From: Microbispora rosea subsp. aerata
GTDB taxonomy: Bacteria > Actinomycetota > Actinomycetes > Streptosporangiales > Streptosporangiaceae
Length of the DNA: 64,000 bases
Assembly: GCF_014647835.1 (NCBI RefSeq)
Contig: NZ_BMPY01000018.1
Location: 1-64,000, forward strand
Direction of reading: 5' to 3'
The position numbers were made by a program, and so were the translations under genes. Below, piece after piece: positions 34,701 through 41,500 of the stretch. Under the pieces are notes generated by a model, which saw nothing but the letters and a program-made list of their open reading frames with translations, was not told where the DNA came from and searched no databases. The first letter of the stretch is position 1; each line of letters opens with the position of its first letter.

Positions 34701-35453
34701 GCCGGCAACGTGACGGCCCGGCCGATCGCCAGGACCGCGTTCGTCGCCGAAGGCCGGGCACCGCACCTGCCCGACCTGTCGAACGCCGAGATCCCCGCGG
34801 CCGTCGCCGAGCTGCGCCCGGCGGACTTCGGCCGGGGCGTGCACGCCGTGGCCGCCACGCCGGACGGCGCGGCCGTCACCGTCGAGACCGCCCGGACCGG
34901 CGCCGAGCGCTTTCACGTGCTGATCGAGGACCCCGGCGGGGGACGCCTGGGCCGTACGGAGGTCGGCGCGGGCGCGGGGCCGCACGTGATCCGGCTGTCG
35001 CCGCGCCTGGCGAACGACATCCTGCCCCGGGTGCTGCTGCACGAGATCAGCGACACCCTGCAGCGGCTGTCGGCGATGGAGCAGGGGGCGGCCCGCCGCT
35101 TCCTGAACGCGCTCGATCCCGGCTACGACGCCTGCGCCACCGCCCGCCGCAACGAGCACGCCTACCTGTCGCGCCGCTGGCGGGCGGCGACCTCGGACGA
35201 GGAGCGGGCGCGGCTGCGGCACGAGATCGAGGCGGTCGCCCGCGACCTCGGCGCGCGGGGCCAGGCGGCGCCCCCGCCGCCGTGGGTCACCGCGCCGCCC
35301 CGCGCGCCGGTCCTCGGCGTGTGGGAGCGGATGCGCAGGCTCGGCAACACCTCCGGCTGGGACGGGCCGGACGACGAGGACGAGGACGATGACGAGACCG
35401 TCCCCGAGCCGGGGGACACTCCCAGTGAGCAGCCGCGGGTGAGGAGCGTGTGA
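25755..35453 (+). CDS. Giant (3,232-residue) T7SS-linked protein with CpnT-like N-terminus and duplicated HEISD domain
   Basis: One uninterrupted frame of 9.7 kb. Residues about 45-330 match the WXG100-like N-terminal domain of CpnT-type T7SS proteins (LPAWADDLIALLTAGQTWPE; hydrophobic helix near 160-180; FFEEITEEVAGDG). Residues about 406-640 are Ala/Ser/Gly/Thr-rich. Copy 1 of a novel domain (863-1056) contains LANDILPRVWLHEISD (His975, Glu976, Asp979) and later REHALLDRQWRAA. A coiled coil follows (about 1104-1252), then about 1,730 residues of beta-rich sequence with six Gly/Ser-rich modules (near 1385, 1584, 1861, 2099, 2430, 2687). Copy 2 of the domain (2986-3176; His3096, Glu3097, Asp3100) precedes an acidic tail. 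By layout it is a secreted polymorphic toxin or surface protein. The HE...D and EH residues could bind metal, but no known enzyme family is recognised. Confidence 0.85.
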   Translation: MTRSSPAVAGSGAEPAVTNGDVASTADGLPAFADGGGSVVDVTPAWSESLPAWADDLIALLTAGQTWPEASESLLWQLARAHRGATTQVLGSVDPVAAAAVAVLSGMRGPSMRAFLDRLGEHYSDNDGLLDVADKHFAYAVQNDDFARQTQYSKLSINVVFWIALIATFIALVAAFYSAGQSARFIGPIAARARAETEKILERLAIAAGRPAAAQAVAKGTALASAQAGLLARILANPVGREFFEEITEEVAGDGLAQRQQQKMGTRDGWDWKLTGATAIGAGTGTAIGLRAARPISGLVNRMPLLRRLNTDDPGALNAVRRFVPRAVTTAGSNVFGSTGGNVAAGLIVYRQFEMPNGESLLGAALGGAGRTNTISPFNPDVIQAVVSPRTALASAYDTSLRTDLIRAFASDPAAGQPSGGAPGSGEAGTGGGQAASGGAAMGSGGTSTAAVSVQPSGGSPAVPSGSGRPTAPAPSGSTQAASAPGSGSAANTAGTANATSAPSAGNSAGATNAGNAGSTGSAGGTTSAANPAGAGSAAGMGSAAGAGSAAVGSANASAASAPVTISGTPTPTAATSAASTPAAATSVASTGTASSAAPSGGTTGTTSSAASAPAASGPGASSGTTGGSTPGSLAAAQATARTAVSDTLFAIAPDVLFLRDGQGARLTSPDGRPVQLSGEDLNAVTDRLTARAAEGVDTSRLRAEAAALLGARIAEESLGLPAEGALDALARLADATPDSQAAAVEVAGEVLEDNPRGWRPDRLSDAGAGLVEKAAAVPPHGPDHALRVGRSSDIAADIVRRAETLAGIASANGAKGTANPAGGGQATAASSNTGAAPAANSGQTASPSGTRPGPRTTRGRGRVTARPIGRSLFVADGRPAHLADVSPREVEQGFLSLRASDVAPDVRGLSTAGGQTVVVNSGRLGAQHFRYEIGRVGDGRLARTRVRSGTADDPHVVRLSPRLANDILPRVWLHEISDVFQRMSGPRQGVIRSFLSRTAEPNPAACVTARYREHALLDRQWRAAPARERPAIAHEIEQLGREIERLGHVAPAPPWSAPQPSSATTPASATQTTAAQTSAAQSPATPSTTAQSNTAQSTDPVAELLGLARAQRETLTNAAGELLKAVKEKIDSAKAARAAAKKAGEAAAKASREEDRSAGERRRKALADRDVHRANAERARLSKEAYARAMRRAVEARTAYQALENALNALPAGAKSTLPTEIARLAREAEAAHTAYRQALSDALPPTEVLTEATPAGRLPHLERLTRVVNDMLERAGVDHRYAPDELSHVLRSNFRWLVSQDGVVLRVGRGTRAELRLRLKVSDLVEVFGHPLRHSQSMLGQLPQGGRSASATANRAMRLAVNFDLNALSKPLQYVHWLGVLMKFGVFKVGGTFGKSESFSGNASEFALAGAVQDNAGEALVLDGLATAEVELRTATGTRTARVDSGTDRDARSLRLYVPHGHAQRGPAEVTQLPRGQRQSTPFPEHAVTGLTGLADLAERTAERAGRSEIGSLTRDQILTILTKELPSRLGEAINDPEGLHRPITVHGRVVGYVRVKTRVVLDTARPVGTPSTKHRLERLRVGFSGASGSRSAGRSVDVKGTAGGQIPIRGRRLLAAVGLERYATATPRVTGARGRSWSRSRSMSAGGTAIRPSVQRWAGHTQAYALDLEHTVTVRLNTDDAPQAPVSGRSTGLFRMPEPQAYRYGLPVDRSAVRKDGSLRDDPKPGVPKGRLPRLPDWSRGTGAGPGLVQASDRPESVENLDEARASVVRKLRGLGLLPDENGRLSRDPLTRASQIANLIEVAEQFSPARLQTGYDQAMQDGIFLDLVSQGVGRASRHLTVRVRLRQSGREEFLGTSAADVSADLDISSETSGRTVNRSAGKGWDVGAGLGLEAKPGTAGSTGGEGGYHSNTGRTAGTTLNDTTNQVTLIEGTSPAAVFDVPHTLTVDLIEDGKVTPLAHSDDVWMRVLLPSDLLPEDRTEPSPSHPTSAEALSLATLLHVDGTGVSDALQSVLPKAMRPGSVSFHHLVEAFNTRNLISHPEWLLADPARPATTYGTALAVRPRGLRTHRASAWITARPGESAFVTAADLVIGDINFTMGAHITRTETRHGRSADASTGVSEALPGALGGKQGAGASGAGSASSSMSDTAIWGRERLAIDTGKHYVFAMKADITVSGDEAGNRRADAEPLRGRTVVYSLPERDALDLYGRGQVKLPLGQVADAVTRLLDGNLELDPRTAVPLVRRYLADRALARREGRPRPDLERRHPRAALVERLVKDFPMKPAAEGNRLKRMHDKLPDLAGRVDVPDLYQDSLGESTVKAVQLKTPDGTPTRLLDQVLDQIGRVAPGALKRDPVVLRSLFGDFAGKRWWGKIDDMTGPAGFVKTYSLRISPHLTEDVTVRITAVLHGDQATYRGNVHDFGQILQDYTYTQEDRAESSGKTFGGNANVGAGAGAGSGGRAAGTDRSHAGTASAGTQRTRIQRAAEFRGGQLIEHPVTIRIEVERASGPLRGAVAKVTRVPPTSGITLEGAMVRVLPDGMVAKRGTVAARPPARPDPRRVMPPEVFVTERLRADGLLRAVFDRLAKPDLLGGVATMERHAELAKALTGNGLTTRLERMTGPDGHRLIRLPMPGKPGQVVDVRIHAGLSEPDPVATGLDDTELGQVDREQNTAGTAVDRGHMLPLGRTYSTGHAVGVGVDAGAGDQTTQSSSGSGGNRDETSVFEKGTAARVRFRVDFDLRFEVRRVAPGGAETVLRTVDIPHGTTGTAHLIMFQHALEEMLARRDAGTTRPQWDFHRQRSAAPGLFFSRDTVRGLAARHPAYDPAAPTRAMAEVLRGHVGTRPVGIVADVGRPNATGPMALVEEARLLARDLGADVHLQLTRPDGAVERYRATPTGELSGDSFAEALGSVPPDLVALAERHGLDLRGLYGGRSDGFAGRIAGRLDALGVARPAPAKPGWPVPETAADASRGGNPLTSPLAGNVTARPIARTAFVAEGRAPHLPDLSNAEIPAAVAELRPADFGRGVHAVAATPDGAAVTVETARTGAERFHVLIEDPGGGRLGRTEVGAGAGPHVIRLSPRLANDILPRVLLHEISDTLQRLSAMEQGAARRFLNALDPGYDACATARRNEHAYLSRRWRAATSDEERARLRHEIEAVARDLGARGQAAPPPPWVTAPPRAPVLGVWERMRRLGNTSGWDGPDDEDEDDDETVPEPGDTPSEQPRVRSV

Positions 35454-35962
35454 TGCCGTACTCGATCGCCAGGAGCAGGGACGAGGCGCACCTCTACCTC
35501 GACCTGCACCCCTGCGCCTGCGGCTCGGCCGACACCGACTGGGACAGCGGCCTGGTGAGCGCCGAGGGAGAGCTGGTCACCCGCTACGAGGGGAGATGCG
35601 CGGCGTGCGGCGCCGAGCGGGAACACCTGTTCGGGCTGCCGCGCCGGGAGGCGGCCCCCACGGGCTTCCCGACGTTCGGCGGCCCGGAGCCGTCCGAGCT
35701 GCTCGACCCCGGCGAGTGGCTGTGGGTGGCCGACCTGACGGCGGGCAACGTCCCGGAGGGCGGGGAGCGGCACGCGCTGTCCATCGCGCGGGCGGCGGTC
35801 GAAGAGGTGATCAAGTTCGTCCCGCCGGGGCGGGACGAGGTGCCCGAGGACGCGTTCTGGTCGGAGCGGGGACGCGCGGTGCGCGCCGCCGAGCCGGGGC
35901 GGTTCCGCCTCGACCGGCTGCTCGTCGTCCGTGACACCTACCGGGAGCTGTCCGGGGCCTAA
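35453..35962 (+). CDS. Putative immunity-type protein 1 (zinc-ribbon-like), downstream of the giant gene
   Basis: 169 residues; ATG 35453 overlaps the last base of the giant gene's stop (TGATG), so the two are translationally coupled. Cys21, Cys23, Cys49 and Cys52 (PCACG...CAACG) form a likely zinc site in the N-terminal half. The C-terminal half carries SELLDPGEW, KFVPPGRDEVPEDAFW and RAAEPGRF, shared with the next gene. It is cytosolic by sequence. Position directly after a polymorphic-toxin-like gene suggests an immunity role; this is inference, as the family has no function known to me. Confidence 0.65.
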   Translation: MPYSIARSRDEAHLYLDLHPCACGSADTDWDSGLVSAEGELVTRYEGRCAACGAEREHLFGLPRREAAPTGFPTFGGPEPSELLDPGEWLWVADLTAGNVPEGGERHALSIARAAVEEVIKFVPPGRDEVPEDAFWSERGRAVRAAEPGRFRLDRLLVVRDTYRELSGA

Positions 35963-35972
35963 AGTGGCCGGA

Positions 35973-36515
35973 ATGGAGCAGGCAGTGCCGATCCCGCAGG
36001 CGCGGACGCTGGCGGAGGCCCGGCTGTATCTCGCGCTGACCGTGGACGAGGACGGCCGGGAGGAGCCGCCGGTCGAGGGCCCGCGGGCGTGGACGGTCCG
36101 GTCCGGCGACGTCGAGGTGCTCGTGCCGTACGCGAGCGAGGCGGAGGCCCGGGACGAGGGGGAGCGCTTCGGCGTCGGCCTGTCCGAGCTGCTCGACCCC
36201 GGCCAGTGGCGGCTCGCCGCGGCGGGGTACGCGCGCCGCGCGCTCGCCGACGACCTCGAGTACGCCGAGGAGCCGGGGGACGAGTGCCTGTTCCTGCGGG
36301 TGGTGAGCGGCTGGGAGACGGCCGCAGACGCGCTGAAAGAGACGCTCAAGTTCATCCCGCCCGCCGAGGACGAGGTGCCCGCGGAGGCGTTCTGGACCGA
36401 GGAGGGCCGCGCCGCCCGCGCGGCGGAGCCCGAGTCGTTCCTGCGCGAGCGGCTGGTCGAGGACATCGCGTTCTACCAGCGGCACCTGGACGACTTCCGC
36501 CGGCTGAACGGCTGA
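35973..36515 (+). CDS. Putative immunity-type protein 2, Cys-less paralogue of the preceding gene
   Basis: 180 residues from ATG 35973, 10 bp after the preceding stop; the longer open frame starts inside that gene. It shares EARLYLAL, SELLDPGQW, LKFIPPAEDEVPAEAFW and RAAEPESF with its neighbour, showing a tandem duplication, but has lost all four cysteines of the presumed zinc site. It ends 2 bp from the convergent eccB stop. Two immunity-like paralogues next to a protein with two copies of one domain invite a one-to-one pairing, which is not proven. Confidence 0.62.
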   Translation: MEQAVPIPQARTLAEARLYLALTVDEDGREEPPVEGPRAWTVRSGDVEVLVPYASEAEARDEGERFGVGLSELLDPGQWRLAAAGYARRALADDLEYAEEPGDECLFLRVVSGWETAADALKETLKFIPPAEDEVPAEAFWTEEGRAARAAEPESFLRERLVEDIAFYQRHLDDFRRLNG

Positions 36516-36516
36516 C

Positions 36517-37929
36517 CTACTTCCCGATCTCCACCGGCTTGCGGGCGGCGGCCGGGTCGAGCATCGGGCCTTCGGGAATGAGGTGCAGCAGGTTCGCGGG
36601 CACCGGTGTGGCGTCGGAGACGTCGTAGCCCAGCTTCGGCAGCAGGTCGGCCGAGGCGAGCGCGAACCTGCGGCCCTGGTCGGTCACCAGGAAATAGTTC
36701 GTGATCGAGCCGAGCTGCCCCTCGCCCGGCAGCAGCCCGGCGATCGCCGCCGACCCCGGCGGGAGCAGCACCTGGTCGAAGGTGTCCTGGCCGCCCGGGG
36801 TCCTGGGCGTGGGGATCGCGAACGAGGAGCCGACGGTCAGCGTCGCCCGCGTCGAGCCGTTGCCCGCCCCGGCGTAGACGGCGCACAGCGGCGTCGTGGA
36901 GGAGGGGGAGACGACCTCGGGCAGCGTCTCCGGCAGCCCGCCGCCCAGCACGTTCTGCTTCGACAGCGAGGCGTTGGCCGTGGCCGCGTCGATGGTGATC
37001 GGCCGCCGCGGGCGCTTGCCGTACGCCGCCTTGATGCCGGGGTCGGCCAGCAGGAGCGTGGCCTGGGTGAGGGTGATCGGCGCGAGGCCGTCGGACAGCA
37101 GGACATACCAGCGGGCCGGGGCGCCCCCGAGGCCGGGCACGGTGAAGACCTGCCCGACCGCCGCCGTGACCTTGCCGTCCGGCCCCCGGACCTTCCTGCC
37201 CAGGTGGGCCACCTTCGGGCCGCTGAAGTCCGGGCCCGGGGGGACGGCGTTGAGCCAGGCCGCGGGCACCTTCCTGGGCTGGGCGTTCAGGGCGCTCACC
37301 GCGCTCGCGCTCGCCCGCATGCGCCGGTCGCCCCACACGACCCACATCTGCCGGCCGTCGTCCACGACCATCGCGCCGCCGCCGAGGGGCTTGCCGCCGA
37401 CGTCCACGCCTCCGATCAGCGTGACGTACGGCCGGGGCGCCCCGGTGGGGTCGGGGCCGTCCACCACGCACACCGACCACGGCCCGCGCACCAGCTTGTC
37501 CTTGGCCGGCAGCGAGTCGGGCGCGCCGGGGATGCCGACGAGCGGCCCGCGTGGCAGCTCGGCCAGCGAGGCGGCGGACACGTCGCGCACGGTCACGTCG
37601 GCGGCGTCGAGCAGCAGCCGCGCCGAGACGTAGTTCGCCACCGGCAGCAGCACGCGCTCCTGCTGGCTGTAGACGTAGGTCGCGCCGGTGTCCTGCTCGA
37701 CGAGGAGCTGGCCGGGTTCGGTGAGCTTGGTGGCGCCGCCGGGCTTGACCACACCCCAGATGCCGAAGACGGCGAGCAGCAGCACCGACAGCAGGACCCC
37801 GCAGAACGTGGCCAGGTTGTGCCGCCGCATCGGCGACTCGGCGACGTCCGGCTCTCCCTGTAACAGGGCCTGGCCCAGGCGCTGCTGCATCAGCCGGTAC
37901 GCCTGGTAGAGGTCCTTCCTGGTCTGCAC
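36517..37929 (-). CDS. eccB: Type VII secretion membrane protein EccB
   Basis: 470 residues from GTG 37929 (GAGAGGTGAC upstream); the longer frame continues over the promoter. Family start TRKDLYQAYRLMQQRLGQALL, one transmembrane helix (about 40-60), then a large extracytoplasmic part with the R-repeats and the cysteine pair seen in EccB (WSVCVVDG and TPLCAVYAG). The signature GPWSVCVVDG and the C-terminal LHLIPEGPMLDPAAA are typical. EccB anchors the periplasmic/cell-wall side of the T7SS complex. It is convergent with the giant operon and divergent from the WXG100 gene at 38145. Confidence 0.95.
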   Translation of the reverse strand: MQTRKDLYQAYRLMQQRLGQALLQGEPDVAESPMRRHNLATFCGVLLSVLLLAVFGIWGVVKPGGATKLTEPGQLLVEQDTGATYVYSQQERVLLPVANYVSARLLLDAADVTVRDVSAASLAELPRGPLVGIPGAPDSLPAKDKLVRGPWSVCVVDGPDPTGAPRPYVTLIGGVDVGGKPLGGGAMVVDDGRQMWVVWGDRRMRASASAVSALNAQPRKVPAAWLNAVPPGPDFSGPKVAHLGRKVRGPDGKVTAAVGQVFTVPGLGGAPARWYVLLSDGLAPITLTQATLLLADPGIKAAYGKRPRRPITIDAATANASLSKQNVLGGGLPETLPEVVSPSSTTPLCAVYAGAGNGSTRATLTVGSSFAIPTPRTPGGQDTFDQVLLPPGSAAIAGLLPGEGQLGSITNYFLVTDQGRRFALASADLLPKLGYDVSDATPVPANLLHLIPEGPMLDPAAARKPVEIGK

Positions 37930-38144
37930 GTCACCTCTCCCGGTCAGCGGGCATGGGATGCAGCATAGCCTGGCGGCCGGCGGCCAGATCGTACGCTTTC
38001 CGGACGTATTGAAAATTGAGAATGGAGTGGGAATAAAGTCGTGAATTCCCAGGTCCGGATATAGCTGATCGGCATAGGGGGTCCACAAGATTGACAAACG
38101 ATTTACGGTGGGGGCGGCCCCTTTGTCGATGAAGGAGTGACTGG

Positions 38145-38417
38145 ATGAGTAACAGCTTGCTCGGCGGCGACCCCGCGGAGATGCAGAGCATGGCCGCGCA
38201 GTTCAGCCAGCAGGCGGACCAGGTTCGCGCCACGATGGCCAACCTCGACCGCGAGGCGGCCAAGGTCGGCACCGCCTGGACCGGCCCCGGCGCGCAGCGC
38301 TTCCACGACGCCTGGCAGAGCTACCGGGCGGCGTTCCAGCGCATGGCAGAAGAGCTCAACGAGGCCTCCCGAGTCATCACGACTTACCGCGGCAACATCG
38401 AGTCCGCCACCCGCTGA
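38145..38417 (+). CDS. WXG100 family protein (EsxA-like), single gene
   Basis: 90 residues with a classic hairpin and the Trp45-Thr-Gly47 turn (GTAWTGPGAQRFHDAW); AAGGAG lies 7 bases before ATG 38145. Close to the canonical EsxA of Streptomyces-type T7SS in length and motif. It lies alone between eccB and the FHA-bearing EccC-like ATPase; a homodimer is possible because no paired WXG gene adjoins it. The 215-bp region upstream is AT-richer and includes TTGACA at about 38091. Confidence 0.92.
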   Translation: MSNSLLGGDPAEMQSMAAQFSQQADQVRATMANLDREAAKVGTAWTGPGAQRFHDAWQSYRAAFQRMAEELNEASRVITTYRGNIESATR

Positions 38418-38437
38418 CGCGTCGGCCGCATATCACC

Positions 38438-38489
38438 GGCCGCCGGGCCGCCATGAGCGCCGAATGAGCGCCCTGGCCGCCCGGCGGCC
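38438..38489. terminator. Hairpin between convergent WXG100 and FHA-EccC genes
   Basis: GGCCGCCGGGC (38438-38448) is the exact reverse complement of GCCCGGCGGCC (38479-38489); the 30-nt loop contains a repeated GAGCGCC. Lying 20 bp after each stop, it probably acts in both directions, although no T-run follows. Confidence 0.55.
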
Positions 38490-38511
38490 TTCTCATGCGC
38501 CGGGCCGTCTG

Positions 38512-41500
38512 TCAGTCCGGCACCGCGGCCTGGATCGGGGTCACGGTGCCGGAGACGACCAGCAGGCCCCGCCCGGGAGGGCCGCCGACGGCGCCGCGCG
38601 GCAGCCGTACGGCGAACAGGTCGCCGTCGGCGGGGTTTTGCACGTTGAGCAGCAGGCCGGTCCTGCCCTTGCGCGCCTCGGCCACGAACCCCCGGTAGGC
38701 CGTGGCCATGTCGCCCGTGGCCCCCGCGACGAGCAGGCCGTGGTCGCCGTCCCGCCCGGTGCGCAGGATCTCTTCCAGGGCCATGCCGAGCGGCGAGTCG
38801 GGCGAGATCAGCTCCGCGTCGTCCACGGCCACCACGTAGCGCTCGTGATCCGCGAGCAGCGCGAGCGGGTCGAGCGCGCCCGGCAGGTCGCCGGAGTCGT
38901 CCGCGCCGCCCCCGGCCACGCTCTTGGCGTTGCCGTCGAGCACCTCGATCACCCCCGGCGCGCCGGCGAGGTCGCGCAGCGGGCTGCGGCGCGGGGTCAC
39001 CACGAGCACGGGCGTGCCCTGGTCGAGCAGCGAGCGGACCGCGGTGACCAGCGCGGACGACCGTCCCGAGCGCGGCGGCCCGGCGACGACGGCGGCCGGC
39101 CCCTGGCTCTGCAGGTCCACGCCCATCGGGGTGAGGGCGTCGCCGCCCGCGCCGAACAGCGCCCACAGGGGCGACGGCGGCTGGTGCGTCGGCGCGAGAT
39201 CCAGCGCCTGGCTCGCGGTGATCCGCATCGGCAGCGCGTCCACCCGCAGCGGCGGCTCCGACGGCCACGCCCACGTCCCGGGGGTGTCCGCGCCCCCGAA
39301 CCGGGCCGCGGCCGTACGGGCGAGCTCCTGCAGGACGGCCACCTGGGCGGGGCCGGACGGGTCGTCGCACAGCAGCGCGATCTGGCTCTCCACCAGGCCG
39401 TGCTCGCCGACGGCCAGGGCCCTGCCCGGGGGCATGGAGCTGGGCAGGTCGCGCGTCGGCAGCCCGGCGAGCCCATAGTCGGCGGGGTCGGCGAGCCGCA
39501 GCACGAGCCGGTCGTCGAAGACGGTGGAGATCTGCCCGAGCAGGCCCGACCGGTCGGAGGTGACGATGGCGCGCAGCCCCACGGCCGGTCCCTCCCGCAG
39601 CAGCTGCAGCATGGCGTCGACCAGCCGCCCGTAGTCGTAGTTCTCGAACGCCGCGACGTACCCCTCCCAGCGGTCGAGCATCAGCACCATCCAGGGCAGC
39701 GTGCCCACGCCCGCACGGTCCCGGGCGGCCCGCGAGCGGGCGGCGGCGCGCGCCTCGGCCAGCGAGGCGTACCCCGCCTCGGCGAGCAGATGCTGGCGGC
39801 GCCCGACCTCCGCGCGCAGCCGGGTCAGCAGGCGCTCCACCCGGTCGAGCTGGTCGCGGGTGACGACCGCGCCGCAGTGCGGCAGCGCGACGAGCGGCAG
39901 CAGCGCGCCCGACCCGCAGTCGACGGCGTGGAGGTGCACGTCCTCGGGGGATGCGCCGGCCGCGATCGAGCCCGCGATCGTGCGCAGCGCGCTGGACCGG
40001 CCGCTGCGCGCGCCGCCCGCGATCAACAGGTGGCCGCCGTGCCGCATGTCGAGCGCGAGCGTGCGCCGGCCCTGCTCCCACGGCAGGTCGGTCACGCCGT
40101 ACGGCAGCGGCGGCACCTCCTCGGCGCCCGGCCGGTACGGCGCGGCGGCGGCGAGCAGGGAGCCGTCGAGGGCGTCCGCCGATCCGCGCGGCCCGCGGGC
40201 CGTGCTCGTCAGCACGCCGGGCGCGATGTCGTCGCCGTACGCGCCGGGGGAGCCCGCGCCGACGTCGAGGACGATCCGGTCGGGCAGCGGCGGCAGCCAC
40301 GGGCTCGGCTGCCGGGGCATGTCCTTCCCGGCCTCCCGCAGGGCCTCCACGAGCAGGGCCAGGTCGGTGCCGCCCGTCGTGGCCTCGGCGGACGGCGGGG
40401 CGGGCAGGGGATGGCCGAGCGCCTGCCAGGGCAGGTCGAGCACCCGGACGTCCTCAGCCGCGTCGACCGCCCGCGCGGTGGGGGTGCGGCCGCCGATCCT
40501 GGCCGTCTGCACGGCGACCGGCGCGCTCGAGCCCGCCCGCACGTAGCAGCGGCCGGGCGTCGTCCGCGAGATGTGCGCCGCGTCGGGCACGTCGATGACG
40601 TCGGTGGACTCGGTGGCGTCGGTGACCCGCAGCGCGATCCTGAGCGAGGTGTTGGCCTGGATGTCGGCCGTGACCACGCCGGCGGGCCGCTGGGTGGCGA
40701 GGATCAGGTGGATGCCGAGCGAGCGGCCTCTGCGCGCGATGTCGACGAGCCCCTCGACGAAGTCGGGCAGCTCCGTGACCAGGGCGGCGAACTCGTCGAT
40801 GATCAGCACGAGCCGGGGCAGCGGCGGCAGGTCCTTGCTCCCGGCGCTTTCCGGCACCGGCGCGGCGAAGATGCCGCCGCCGCGCGCCCGCCGGACGCCG
40901 CCCGCGGCGAGCACCCAGGTGGCGCCGCGCGCCCGCTGGTAGTCCTCGATGTCCTTGGCCCCCGCGTCCAGCAGCAGGCGCTCCCTGCGCCGGATCTCGG
41001 CGGCCAGCGACGCCAGGGCCCGCTGGGTCAGGTGCCCGTCGAGGTCGCTCACCATGCCGACCGTGTGCGGGAGCCGTACGCACTCCTTGAAGGCCGCGCC
41101 GCCCTTGTAGTCGATGAGCACGAACGTCATCTCGTCGGGCCGGTTGGCCACGGCGAGCGAGCAGATCAGCGTCTGGAGCAGCTCCGACTTGCCTGCGCCG
41201 GTGGTGCCCGCGACGAGGGCGTGCGGCCCGTCCCTGCTCAGGTCGACCTCGAACGGCCCGTCCGGTCCCACCCCGATCAACGCCCGGGTCGTACGGCCCT
41301 GCCGCTCGGCGAGCGCGGCGGGGTCGGGGGACACCTCCAGCAGGTCGAGCAGGCGGACCGCGTCGGGCAGGGCGGCCGAGGGGTCCTCGCGGCTCACGTC
41401 GCGCAGCGGGGCCAGCGCGCGGGCCAGGCGCTCCGCCCAGGCGGGGGAGACCTGGTCGGCGCGGATGCCGGTGATCGCGTCGAGCCCGCCGCCGTGCAGG

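Noticed and set aside
27783-35222. Minus-strand open frame of 2,479 codons opposite the giant gene
   Set aside because: Composition is typical of an antisense shadow (Arg/Gly/Val/His-rich, no motifs). The plus frame has clear domains, operon coupling and motif conservation between its two domain copies.
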